DNA of 9,254 nucleotides from Arenicellales bacterium (GTDB lineage Bacteria; Pseudomonadota; Gammaproteobacteria; Arenicellales; UBA868), in contig JAPKAJ010000086.1 in NCBI GenBank assembly GCA_028825345.1, positions 1 through 9,254 of the forward strand, given 5' to 3'. Below are positions 1 to 6,751 of the stretch, piece after piece. How positions within the stretch are numbered: the first letter of the stretch is position 1; every line of letters begins with the position of its first letter. The translations under genes were made by a program, and so were the position numbers. The notes beneath the pieces were generated by a model, which searched no databases, was not told where the DNA came from, and saw only the letters and a list, made by a program, of their open reading frames with translations.

Positions 1-277
1 TTGGTATCGCCATACCGGACTCTTTTGCATGGTCTGAGTAGTTCAGACCGATACATACGAGTTTGCTGATGTTGCCGACGCAAGTGCCAAGTCGTGGTTC
101 ACCTGCCACGGTCGGCAGCGATTCTGGTTCGATCCCGGACAGCTGTTCAATCGATCGAGGTGAAAGTGTCTCACCATCGATATCGTTAATGACGGACGAC
201 AGGTCCCGAATGCTACCATTCTGATCGAGTAGGCCAGGTTTCTCCTTACCTACAGAGCCGTAGCGGAGCAGTTTCAT
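1..277 (-). CDS. FAH-family hydrolase/isomerase, N-terminal part (cut by window edge)
   Basis: Reading the minus strand from the ATG at 277-275 gives 92 codons, open to the window edge, beginning MKLLRYG and running through KEKPGLLD, IRDLSSVI and then KLVCIGLNYSDHAKESG (about residues 72-88). That order is the N-terminal domain plus the start of the catalytic domain of the fumarylacetoacetate hydrolase family, which includes enzymes annotated as ureidoglycolate lyase, acylpyruvate hydrolase or 2-hydroxyhepta-2,4-diene-1,7-dioate isomerase. These cleave C-C or C-N bonds, or isomerise, small oxo-acids using a divalent metal. The metal-binding glutamates and aspartate lie beyond the edge and cannot be checked. 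The start is supported by a GAGG Shine-Dalgarno six bases upstream. The gene diverges from the solute-binding protein gene and a FadR-like inverted repeat lies about 20 bases upstream of its start, so it may be controlled by a GntR regulator. The family is secure; the specific reaction is not. Confidence 0.88.
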   Translation of the reverse strand, partial: MKLLRYGSVGKEKPGLLDQNGSIRDLSSVINDIDGETLSPRSIEQLSGIEPESLPTVAGEPRLGTCVGNISKLVCIGLNYSDHAKESGMAIP

Positions 278-455
278 AATAATCCTCGTGTATGACTGGT
301 TTCACCAGGCCTGCTTAAGAGTGACCTGGAATTTGTAATATATCTGAGTCAGGGGTATGCTGCACCGGGTGGGTCATCGACTTTGGGGAACTTAACTTGG
401 TACCTCGATGATCCATGTCTGTATCCATAACCGAAACACTTGAAGGAGGCAAAAA
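278..455. promoter_or_regulatory. divergent intergenic region between FAH-family and solute-binding protein genes
   Basis: This 178-base spacer must hold the promoters for both outward-facing genes. The CTGGT-TTC-ACCAG inverted repeat is listed separately. On the plus strand, TTGGTA (397-402) and TGTATC (420-425), 17 bases apart, form only a weak sigma-70-like pair. An AT-rich TAATAT at 336-341 resembles a -10 box but has no good -35 partner. A strong Shine-Dalgarno AAGGAGG (443-449) precedes the plus-strand start at 456. The short minus-strand open frames here have no ribosome-binding or family support. Confidence 0.5.
296..308. promoter_or_regulatory. candidate GntR/FadR-type operator (CTGGT-N3-ACCAG)
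   Basis: The sequence CTGGTTTCACCAG is a perfect 5-bp inverted repeat with a 3-base spacer. TGGT-N3-ACCA is the core recognised by FadR-subfamily GntR regulators such as E. coli FadR and PdhR. The site lies between two divergent genes and about 20 bases upstream of the FAH-family start codon, close enough to block transcription or initiation of that gene. No regulator gene is in the window, so assignment to GntR rests on the motif alone. Confidence 0.45.
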
Positions 456-2051
456 ATGTTGGGAAAAAATATTAGAAAAATTCTGAAAGTTGGTGTCTGC
501 TCGGTCTTTGCGAGTATGGTTCTCGGTCTCAGTGTCGGGCCGGCAATGGCGGAGAAAGTGCTCCGTGTTGCGGCGCATGCATCTCTCAAGAACCTAGACC
601 CGATCTGGACCACGGCCTACATCACACGAAACCATGGCTACATGGTGTTCGACACCCTGATCGCGATGGATTCTAACTTAAAACCCCAGCCGCAGATGCT
701 CGAAGGCTGGGAAATCAGCGATGATAGTATGACCTATACATTCACCTTGCGTGAAGGCCTGGCCTGGCATGACGGTGCGCCCGTGACATCGGCAGACTGC
801 ATCGCCAGTATTCAACGCTGGGGTAAGCGAGATGGTATGGGGCAGAAACTGGCCAAGTTCACTGAATCCTGGACGGCCAACAATGACAAGACTTTCACTC
901 TCAAGCTCAACGAGCCTTATGGTCTGGTGCTCGATTCACTCGGTAAGATCTCGTCCAACGTACCGTTCATGATGCCCGAACGGCTGGCCAAAACCGATGC
1001 ATTCGAGGCGGTGCCAGAGATGATCGGTTCAGGACCGTTTGTGTTTGACATGGATGGCTATATACCGGGCGTCAAAGTTACCTACAGGAAGAACACCAAC
1101 TACAAGCCGCGCTCTGAGCCTGCCAGTTATGCTGCCGGCGGAAAGGTCGTCCACTTCGACACAGTCGAATGGCTTTATATTCCTGATCCGGCGACTACGA
1201 TGAACGCCTTGATTGCAGGTGAGATCGACTTTTGGGAGACCCCGTCTCCTGATCTGGTGCCGGGAATGGAAGGCAACCCCGATATCACCATCAAGGTGAT
1301 CGACCCGCTGGGTACCCAGGGCTGGTTACGACCGAACCACCTAAATCCCCCGTTCGATAATCCAAAAGCACGCCAGGCTTTGCTGCACATGGTTAAGCAG
1401 GAGCACTACCTGCAGGCTATCATCGGTGATGAGAAGTTCTGGCGAGCTTGTGGAGCATATTTCATGTGTGACACACCGCTGGATTCCGATGTGGGCGCTG
1501 GACCACTGATGAATCAGGACCTGGAAATGGCAAGAAAGTTGCTTAAAGAAGGTGGTTACAACGGTGAGACGCTGATCCTAATGGATCCGACCGACATCCC
1601 AGTACTGCACGGTGCTTCACTGGTGACTGCGCAGATGTTGCGTAAGATCGGTGCCAAGGTCGAAGTGCAGGCGATGGACTGGAGTACTTTGACTTCCCGT
1701 CGTGCGGAAACCAAGAGCATCGCTGACGGCGGCTGGAACATCTTCCACACTTATAGTACTGGCGCTGATGTGGCCTCGCCAATTGCTAATATCGGTGTCT
1801 CTGGTGGTTGCGTGGAGGAGGCCTGGTTTGGTTGGCCCTGCGACAAGATGCTAGAAGATTTGCGTGATCAGTTCAGTCGTGAAAGTGATCCCGCGAAGCA
1901 AGTCGAGATCGGAATAGCGTTGCAGAAAAGAGCCTACGAAGTCGTTCCGTACGTCAACTATGGCCAATGGTTTCAACCAACGGCCTATCGCACATCCCTC
2001 AAGGGCGTGCTGATATCACCGGTACCTTTTTTCTGGAACATCGAGAAATAG
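456..2051 (+). CDS. ABC transporter periplasmic substrate-binding protein, family 5 (peptide/nickel type)
   Basis: This 531-residue protein would capture a solute, possibly a peptide-like molecule, in the periplasm and deliver it to an ABC permease. Residues 1-32 form a Sec signal peptide: basic residues (K4, R7, K8, K11), a hydrophobic core, and an AMA cleavage motif before E33. I see no lipobox, so it should be soluble. The mature part has the SBP_bac_5 signature: a two-lobe start (VLRVAAHASLKNLDP), then LEGWEISDDSMTYTFTLREG at 82-101 and WHDGAPVTSADC at 104-115. Length is typical of the DppA/OppA class. AAGGAGG at 443-449 fixes the start. No permease or ATPase gene lies in the window, and a strong terminator follows the stop, so it is probably transcribed alone as an orphan binding protein. 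The ligand cannot be deduced: the family also binds nickel, opines, oligosaccharides and glutathione. Confidence 0.93.
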   Translation: MLGKNIRKILKVGVCSVFASMVLGLSVGPAMAEKVLRVAAHASLKNLDPIWTTAYITRNHGYMVFDTLIAMDSNLKPQPQMLEGWEISDDSMTYTFTLREGLAWHDGAPVTSADCIASIQRWGKRDGMGQKLAKFTESWTANNDKTFTLKLNEPYGLVLDSLGKISSNVPFMMPERLAKTDAFEAVPEMIGSGPFVFDMDGYIPGVKVTYRKNTNYKPRSEPASYAAGGKVVHFDTVEWLYIPDPATTMNALIAGEIDFWETPSPDLVPGMEGNPDITIKVIDPLGTQGWLRPNHLNPPFDNPKARQALLHMVKQEHYLQAIIGDEKFWRACGAYFMCDTPLDSDVGAGPLMNQDLEMARKLLKEGGYNGETLILMDPTDIPVLHGASLVTAQMLRKIGAKVEVQAMDWSTLTSRRAETKSIADGGWNIFHTYSTGADVASPIANIGVSGGCVEEAWFGWPCDKMLEDLRDQFSRESDPAKQVEIGIALQKRAYEVVPYVNYGQWFQPTAYRTSLKGVLISPVPFFWNIEK

Positions 2052-2060
2052 GGCAGTCCT

Positions 2061-2076
2061 GATCTGAGGCCAGATC
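2061..2076 (+). repeat. short stem-loop just after the solute-binding protein stop
   Basis: GATCTG-AGGC-CAGATC is a perfect 6-bp inverted repeat with a 4-base loop, starting nine bases after the TAG stop. The following bases are GTTATT rather than a T tract, so it is a weak terminator at best. It may shield the mRNA 3' end. Confidence 0.4.
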
Positions 2077-2111
2077 GTTATTGGCACAGGTCGGAAATTT
2101 GATTGTATCCG

Positions 2112-2150
2112 GGCCACCATCCCTTGTAGAGGGGTGGTGGCCTTGTTTGT
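2112..2150 (+). terminator. rho-independent terminator of the solute-binding protein gene
   Basis: A 12-bp stem pairs 2112-2123 (GGCCACCATCCC) with 2131-2142 (GGGGTGGTGGCC), with one T-G wobble and a 7-base loop, immediately followed by TTGTTTGT. A long GC-rich stem plus a T-rich tail about 60 bases after the stop is the classic intrinsic terminator layout. It separates the solute-binding protein from the downstream operon. Confidence 0.85.
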
Positions 2151-2285
2151 GTGCCTGTTAATGACGTGTGCAGCTCAAAGACAATCGAAATTATGGATTT
2201 TATTCTGCGTCTATGCTTTATGATCGATAGATGATGATTTAAAGGCCGGACTATGCTACCTGGGCAGGCGCAGGCGTAACTTAAA

Positions 2286-2315
2286 TGGGCAGATTTCCTC
2301 CAATTCAGATATAAA
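2286..2315 (+). promoter_or_regulatory. candidate sigma-70 promoter for the lyase operon
   Basis: TATAAA at 2310-2315 matches five of six consensus -10 bases. TGGGCA at 2286-2291 matches four of six -35 bases, with an 18-base spacer. It would start transcription roughly 50 bases before the ATG at 2372, downstream of the intrinsic terminator. Short degenerate motifs like this arise by chance, so confidence is limited. Confidence 0.3.
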
Positions 2316-2371
2316 AGACCCAGTGACTATCGAATCTGACAGCCCACTGAAAAGGCCAATGATTAACAATT

Positions 2372-3211
2372 ATGCGTGATGATCTTGTCGTGACCCTGGG
2401 GAGTCAAACCTACGCCGTCGAGTGTCCATGGGGGGCATTACCTGATGGACAGAAATTTGGCCCGGTCAGTCAGCTCGCTGTTGATTCGCAGGACCGGGTG
2501 TACGTCTTTCAACGCTCGAATCCTCCGGTGCTGGTATTTGATCCGGACGGAATCCTGGTTAACAGTTGGGGTATAGGTGAGTTCTCTGATGCTCACGGGA
2601 TTTTCATCAACCGCGATGATCTTGTTCTACTGGTTGACCGTGATGCACACGAGATTCTGGCCTGTGAGACCTCAGGCGCGGTGCGCTTCCGCCTGGGTCA
2701 AAGGCATCGACCGAGGTTCAACGAGCCTTTCAACCACCCGACTGATATCGCCCAGGCACCGAACGGTGATTACTATGTCTCGGATGGTTACGGCAACTCG
2801 CGGGTGCACTGTTTTGCGGCCGACGGATCGTTTCGCTTTTCCTGGGGCCAACCTGGAGACGGTCCAGGGGAGTTCACCACACCACATGCGGTCTGGGTCG
2901 ACCCAGCCGAGCGGGTGCTGGTGGCAGATCGAGAGAACAACCGTGTCCAGCTGTTCGATCTGAAAGGCCAGTTCATCGAGGCCTGGACGGATTTCTTTCA
3001 CCCGATGGATATCTACGTAGACCCCGCTGGTAATGTCTTTGTGACTGATCAGATTCCAAGGCTTTCCATGCTGTCGCCGGACGGCACCCTGATCGGACGC
3101 TGTCGGCCAGTTCTCTTCGGCGCACACGGGGTGGGCGGGGACACTGCCGGAAACCTATACTTGGCCGAGACCGCACCGCTGAACTGCATTACGCGGTTGA
3201 GACTGTTGTAA
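2372..3211 (+). CDS. NHL-repeat beta-propeller protein resembling peptidyl-alpha-hydroxyglycine alpha-amidating lyase
   Basis: This 279-residue protein is almost entirely a six-bladed NHL propeller; blade strands can be seen near residues 35-60, 75-95, 122-150, 172-198, 212-230 and 252-268. It resembles the PAL domain of animal PAM, which splits N-acyl-alpha-hydroxyglycine into an amide and glyoxylate. Candidate counterparts of PAL functional residues are in order: R48 (VFQRSN), zinc histidines H75 (DAHG), H172 (TPHAV) and H252 (GAHGV), the catalytic tyrosine as Y140 (SDGYGNSR), and the arginine as R187 (VADRENNRVQLF). These matches are from memory of the family, not an alignment. There is no signal peptide, so it is probably cytoplasmic. 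An in-frame TGA at 2360-2362 excludes an earlier start. No Shine-Dalgarno sits at normal spacing (AAAGG is 16 bases away), so initiation may be weak. It leads an operon with the D-aminoacylase and M19 genes. The fold is secure; lyase activity is likely but unproven, and a non-catalytic NHL protein is the alternative. Confidence 0.82.
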   Translation: MRDDLVVTLGSQTYAVECPWGALPDGQKFGPVSQLAVDSQDRVYVFQRSNPPVLVFDPDGILVNSWGIGEFSDAHGIFINRDDLVLLVDRDAHEILACETSGAVRFRLGQRHRPRFNEPFNHPTDIAQAPNGDYYVSDGYGNSRVHCFAADGSFRFSWGQPGDGPGEFTTPHAVWVDPAERVLVADRENNRVQLFDLKGQFIEAWTDFFHPMDIYVDPAGNVFVTDQIPRLSMLSPDGTLIGRCRPVLFGAHGVGGDTAGNLYLAETAPLNCITRLRLL

Positions 3212-3240
3212 AAGATGACGTAATCACCTATGGACACAAC

Positions 3241-4713
3241 ATGAACAAAACACTAGATCGGTGCGACCTGCTGATCACCGGTGGGCAAGTCATCGACGGG
3301 ACAGGTTGCCCTGCGATAACAGCCGATGTTGCGGTACAGGGTGATCGTATTATCGCGGTTGGTGACCTGACCGTGGAAAAAGCGGATGCAGTGATCGATG
3401 CCCAAGGCAAGGTGATCACGCCAGGGTTCATCGATGTCCACACCCACGATGATCGACTGCTGCTGTCTAACTCGGAAGTGACGCCAAAGCTGAGTCAGGG
3501 TGTGACCACTGTGGTGGTTGGCAACTGTGGTGTCAGCCTCTCACCTTGGCTCAGCGACCGAGCACCGCCGCCGCCGCTGGACCTGGTGTTTCCGGATGGG
3601 AAAAATGGCGCACACTTTTCAACATTCGAATCCTATTCGACAGAGCTCGCCCGCCGGCCGGCAGCAATCAATGCACTGCCGTTGATCGGGCATTCGACGC
3701 TACGCTGTGGGGCGATGGATCGGCTAGACCGGCCAGCGACCCAGGCCGAGATCGAGCAGATGCGTACTCTCCTTCGTGAGAGTCTTGCCGCCGGCGCAGG
3801 TGGATTTTCCACTGGGCTGTTTTACCCACCCAATAAAGCAGCCCCAGCGGCAGAGGTCGAAGCACTGGCCCGAGAGTTGCCTGCGTTTCAGGGGGTCTAC
3901 GCCACCCACATGCGAAACGAGGGCGACCAGCTGTTCGAATCGCTCGATGAAACTTTCGACACAGCCCGCCGGGCGGGCTGTCCCGTGGTGGTCTCTCATC
4001 ACAAGTGCCAGAGCAAGGCGGTGTGGGGTCGCAGCGCCGAGTCCTTGGCCCGTATCGAAGCGGCGGCCGCTGAACAGCCGGTCGGATTCGACGTATATCC
4101 CTACGTCGCAGGTTCGACTGTGCTGTTGGAGGAGATGATAGAACCTTCTCGTCGGATAATTGTCAGTTGGTCTGCTGCGGTTCCTGACGCGGGCGGCCGT
4201 GATTTGGCAGATATTGCTACGGAATGGAGCTGTTCCTTGGCCCAGGCCATGGCGCGCCTGCAACCAGGCGGCGGTATCTACTTTTGTATGGAAGAGGAAG
4301 ATGTCGAACGAATCCTTGCCCATCCCATGGGCATGATCGGTTCAGACGGTATCCCTCACGACAAGCACCCCCATCCACGACTGTGGGGGACATTTCCTCG
4401 TGTTCTTGGCCATTACAGCAGAGACCGCCAGCTGTTCCCACTCGAAGAGGCAGTACGCAAGATGACAGGACTATCGGCACAGACTTTTGGTCTTACTGAT
4501 CGCGGCGTTCTCGAGGCGGAGGCTTTTGCCGACCTTGTTGTGTTTGATCGGTCCCGCATTTCAGATTCGGCAACATTCGAACAGCCGACTCTCGCTGCGG
4601 CTGGTATCGTTTGCGTGATTGTGAATGGCGCCATCGCTTGGCAGGGGGGTGCCGGCACTGGCTCCCGGACGGGGCGTTTGCTCAAGAACCCCAGATCAAC
4701 TGAGAACGATTAG
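3241..4713 (+). CDS. N-acyl-D-amino-acid deacylase (D-aminoacylase) family amidohydrolase
   Basis: Members of this family hydrolyse N-acyl-D-amino acids, or related N-acyl compounds, to a carboxylate and a free amine in the cytoplasm. The 490 residues match the usual length of about 480-500. The N-terminal beta-sandwich strand (CDLLITGGQVIDGTG, 8-22) leads into a TIM barrel with the full metal set: H67 and H69 (DVHTHDD), C96 (VGNCGVS), H223 (THMRNEG), H253 (SHHK) and D369 (IGSDG). The cysteine at 96 is the hallmark separating D-aminoacylases from amidohydrolases with a carboxylated lysine. The C-terminal strands (ADLVVFD, 430-436) close the sandwich. The start lies 29 bases after the lyase gene; no strong Shine-Dalgarno is visible, so translation may depend on coupling. 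The M19 gene begins 2 bases after the stop. The active site looks intact. Acyl and amino-acid preferences cannot be predicted, and some relatives act on other N-acyl or cyclic amides. Confidence 0.92.
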   Translation: MNKTLDRCDLLITGGQVIDGTGCPAITADVAVQGDRIIAVGDLTVEKADAVIDAQGKVITPGFIDVHTHDDRLLLSNSEVTPKLSQGVTTVVVGNCGVSLSPWLSDRAPPPPLDLVFPDGKNGAHFSTFESYSTELARRPAAINALPLIGHSTLRCGAMDRLDRPATQAEIEQMRTLLRESLAAGAGGFSTGLFYPPNKAAPAAEVEALARELPAFQGVYATHMRNEGDQLFESLDETFDTARRAGCPVVVSHHKCQSKAVWGRSAESLARIEAAAAEQPVGFDVYPYVAGSTVLLEEMIEPSRRIIVSWSAAVPDAGGRDLADIATEWSCSLAQAMARLQPGGGIYFCMEEEDVERILAHPMGMIGSDGIPHDKHPHPRLWGTFPRVLGHYSRDRQLFPLEEAVRKMTGLSAQTFGLTDRGVLEAEAFADLVVFDRSRISDSATFEQPTLAAAGIVCVIVNGAIAWQGGAGTGSRTGRLLKNPRSTEND

Positions 4714-4715
4714 CC

Positions 4716-5702
4716 ATGAATGCCGAAGAAATTCATCGAAATGCGATTGTCGTTGACGGACTCGTTATCTCTAAGTGGAGTCGCGAGGTCTTCGAAGACA
4801 TGCACAGTGGTGGCATCACAGCGGTTAACTGCACCTGCAGTGTCTGGGAAGGGTTACACGACACGCTAGTCAACGTGGCTCGATGGAAGTCATGGTTTAG
4901 CGAGCACGCAGACATCCTGCTGCCAGTACATACGACGGCAGACATAGAAAAAGCCAAACGCGAGAACCGAGTTGGCATCATCCTCGGCTGGCAAAACACC
5001 AGCGGCATAGAAGATAGATTGGAACTTGTTGCCGTGTTCAAGTCGCTTGGGGTGGGGGTGATGCAGTTGACTTACAATACCCAGAATCTCGTCGGCAGCG
5101 GCTGTTATGAAAGCCATGACAGCGGCCTTTCAGATTATGGGCGCGGTTTGATCGATGAGATGAATCGAGTCGGCGTCGTGGTTGACTTATCGCACGTGGG
5201 TGCAAAGACCAGTGAAGACGCGATCCGCTATTCAAAGGCGCCGGTGGCGTACAGCCACTGTTGCCCGGCTGCGCTGCTCGATCACCCCCGCAACAAGACC
5301 GATGCTCAGCTGAAACTGATCATTGAACACGGTGGTTTTGTTGGCGTCACCACCTACCCTACATTCCTACCTCGGGGTGCTGAGTCGACTGTTGATGATT
5401 GTGTTTCGGCAATTGACTATGTGGTTGATCTGGTGGGCGAGGATCGGGTTGGAATCGGCACGGATTTTACTCAGGGTCAGGATGCTGCATTTTTTGACTG
5501 GCTCAGCCTCGACAAGGGTCATGGCCGTAGACTGATCGTCCGAGACTGGGATATCGCGCCGCAGCCGATCGGCCTGCAGCGGCTTTCAGAGTTTTCCAAT
5601 TTGACTGCCGCGATGGTCCGCCGCGGTTGGTCCGAGACTCGAATTCGCAAGGTGCTGGGCGAGAATTGGGTATCGTTTCTGCGCGAGGTTTGGGGCGAGT
5701 AA
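4716..5702 (+). CDS. peptidase M19 (membrane/renal dipeptidase-like) family protein with altered metal site
   Basis: M19 enzymes are zinc TIM-barrel dipeptidases that also accept L-D dipeptides and some beta-lactams. The 328 residues fit bacterial members. Retained motifs are VVDLSH (H160), AYSHCCPAALLDHPRN (H181, R192) and IGTD (D250), matching the second-site histidines, the substrate arginine and the catalytic aspartate. The usual N-terminal His-x-Asp after the VDG strand is absent: residues 12-21 read VVDGLVISKW. The glutamate that bridges both metals, normally in a GIEGG-like strand, is replaced by a GWQN stretch (91-94). The protein therefore either binds one metal, uses different ligands, or has another activity. 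It has no signal peptide or anchor and is likely cytoplasmic. It starts 2 bases after the D-aminoacylase stop, so the two are probably translationally coupled. Family membership is firm; dipeptidase activity is doubtful. Confidence 0.87.
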   Translation: MNAEEIHRNAIVVDGLVISKWSREVFEDMHSGGITAVNCTCSVWEGLHDTLVNVARWKSWFSEHADILLPVHTTADIEKAKRENRVGIILGWQNTSGIEDRLELVAVFKSLGVGVMQLTYNTQNLVGSGCYESHDSGLSDYGRGLIDEMNRVGVVVDLSHVGAKTSEDAIRYSKAPVAYSHCCPAALLDHPRNKTDAQLKLIIEHGGFVGVTTYPTFLPRGAESTVDDCVSAIDYVVDLVGEDRVGIGTDFTQGQDAAFFDWLSLDKGHGRRLIVRDWDIAPQPIGLQRLSEFSNLTAAMVRRGWSETRIRKVLGENWVSFLREVWGE

Positions 5703-5718
5703 GCTCGATGTATTCCAA

Positions 5719-5735
5719 CGGCCACCTCGGCCGTA
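5719..5735 (+). repeat. short perfect stem-loop after the M19 gene
   Basis: ACGGCC-ACCTC-GGCCGT forms a 6-bp GC-rich stem with a 5-base loop, 17 bases after the stop codon. The following ATTTCC is only weakly T-rich. It may add to termination or 3'-end protection alongside the next hairpin. Confidence 0.4.
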
Positions 5736-5757
5736 TTTCCAATGCCTCTGGGCGGAC

Positions 5758-5793
5758 CCTGCACGGGTGTGCGCGGGGCTGTGTTTGTTTTTC
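5758..5793 (+). terminator. probable intrinsic terminator of the lyase/deacylase/M19 operon
   Basis: CCCTGCAC (5758-5765) pairs with GTGCG-C-GGG (5770-5778) around a GGGT loop, with one T-G wobble and one bulged C, and is followed by TGTGTTTGTTTTT. The stem is imperfect, but the long T-rich tail and the position about 55 bases after the stop favour a rho-independent terminator. Confidence 0.5.
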
Positions 5794-5974
5794 ACTGAAC
5801 ATAAATCGGATGATTTGTCCGGATCAAGTAGATGCATTGCTGTCGATTGGTGTGGGATGACCGGGTTCTATGTAGGCATTAAGAGCCAGAGGGAATACCG
5901 GCTGGACAAAAAAGCTCAGCCAAAATGGTTCGGTTAGAATGCGCCGCTATCGTTAGCATAAGGAGACAGACAGG

Positions 5975-6727
5975 ATGACGGATGAGGCGCTGGGCCGAGT
6001 GGCTCTTGTGACCGGTGGATCTCGTGGCATTGGCCGCGCCATCGCCGAGGCCTTGGGCAAACGGGGTGTGAAGGTAGCGATTAACTGGGTTACCAACGAA
6101 CTCGCGGCTCAAAAGACACTCGAGGAGGTGCGGGCCGGTGGCGGTGACGGTGCTACATACCAGGCGGATGTCGCCAGTGAGCGAGAGGTTGGCAAGATGG
6201 TCACAGCCGTTGAGTCGGACCTTGGGCCGATTGATATGCTGGTCACCAGTGCCGGCATCATGGAAGCTGGCGGTTATCAGCAACTCGACCTGGAGACGTT
6301 CCAGCAGGTTATGCGGGTCAACGTTGAAGGAACCTTCCTGCCCGTGATGGCGGTCAAGGACGGTATGATTGCTCGGGGCCGCGGCAGCATCGTCTGTATC
6401 TCGTCGATCGCCGGGTTGCGCTCAAGGCCGCGGGTAATTGCCTACAGCACCTCGAAGGCCGCAGTGATAGGATTCGTGCGCAGTTGCGCCGGTGCATTTG
6501 GTCCCAATGTTCGGGTCAATGGCATCGCGCCGGGTCTCATCCGGACCGACATGACCGAGAGTATGGACCCGGATGTTCTAGCCGGAATGGAGCAAGAAGC
6601 CTTCGTCAAGCGACTGGGTGTTCCATCAGATATTTCCGCTGCTGTGTTGTTTCTGTTGTCGGATGGTGCTGGATTTATCAGTGGCCAGACATTTGTAGTG
6701 GATGGGGGAAGAGTGACGCTCCCTTGA
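5975..6727 (+). CDS. short-chain dehydrogenase/reductase, FabG-like
   Basis: This 250-residue classical SDR would catalyse an NAD(P)-dependent alcohol/ketone interconversion in the cytoplasm. The Rossmann nucleotide motif TGGSRGIG is at 13-20. The catalytic tetrad is complete: N116 (RVNVEG), S144 (CISSIAG), Y157 and K161 (YSTSK). The PG motif (IAPGLIRTDM, 184-193) and the C-terminal SGQTFVVDGG (236-245) are typical of FabG-like oxidoreductases. The usual NNAG after strand 4 is TSAG (91-94). There is no acidic residue at the end of strand 2 (VAINWVTN), which leans toward NADPH. The start follows AAGGAG at 5960-5965 with 9-base spacing. It opens the second gene group and is followed after 24 bases by the DMT transporter. 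A true fatty-acid FabG normally sits in a fab cluster, so a role on the locus substrate is more likely, but the substrate is unknown. Confidence 0.92.
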   Translation: MTDEALGRVALVTGGSRGIGRAIAEALGKRGVKVAINWVTNELAAQKTLEEVRAGGGDGATYQADVASEREVGKMVTAVESDLGPIDMLVTSAGIMEAGGYQQLDLETFQQVMRVNVEGTFLPVMAVKDGMIARGRGSIVCISSIAGLRSRPRVIAYSTSKAAVIGFVRSCAGAFGPNVRVNGIAPGLIRTDMTESMDPDVLAGMEQEAFVKRLGVPSDISAAVLFLLSDGAGFISGQTFVVDGGRVTLP

Positions 6728-6751
6728 AAATCATACGCGCTTAATCTGTAG

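Larger units (their letters stand above)
2052..2371 (+). other. 320-base non-coding spacer between transcription units
   Basis: The left third holds two hairpins downstream of the solute-binding protein gene (2061-2076 and 2112-2142), the second followed by a T-rich run. The right part is more AT-rich and should carry the promoter for the NHL-lyase/D-aminoacylase/M19 operon; the best candidate is at 2286-2315. I see no convincing small gene, tRNA or riboswitch architecture. The stretch at about 2210-2250 has repeated GAT trinucleotides but no clear operator symmetry. Confidence 0.55.
5703..5974 (+). other. 272-base spacer between the two co-directional gene groups
   Basis: The left half contains two hairpins (5719-5735 and 5758-5779), the second with a T-rich tail, which suggests termination after the M19 gene. 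The right half becomes A/T-rich before the SDR gene and includes TAGAAT at 5935-5940, a five-of-six -10-like box without a good -35 partner, then the AAGGAG ribosome-binding site at 5960-5965. Open frames that cross this region on either strand run into neighbouring genes and have no family signal. The spacer implies the SDR group has its own promoter. Confidence 0.45.

Noticed and set aside
2672..3127. 151-codon minus-strand open frame
   Set aside because: Antisense to the NHL lyase gene with no recognisable domain; explained as a shadow of the coding strand.
3724..4323. 199-codon open frame on the minus strand
   Set aside because: It lies wholly inside the D-aminoacylase gene, whose conserved metal motifs fill the other strand, and its translation shows no family signature or ribosome-binding site.
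5817..5829. Partly symmetric TTGTCCGGATCAA as an operator for the SDR gene
   Set aside because: Only the outer TTG/CAA and a central CG match; the inner bases break the symmetry and it lies far (about 145 bases) from the start.
5627..5860. 77-codon plus-strand frame crossing the M19 end and the spacer
   Set aside because: It overlaps the conserved M19 C-terminus out of frame, covers both candidate hairpins and has no ribosome-binding site.
5879..6283. 134-codon minus-strand open frame reaching into the intergenic spacer
   Set aside because: Most of it is antisense to the SDR Rossmann domain, and it has no family resemblance or supported start.
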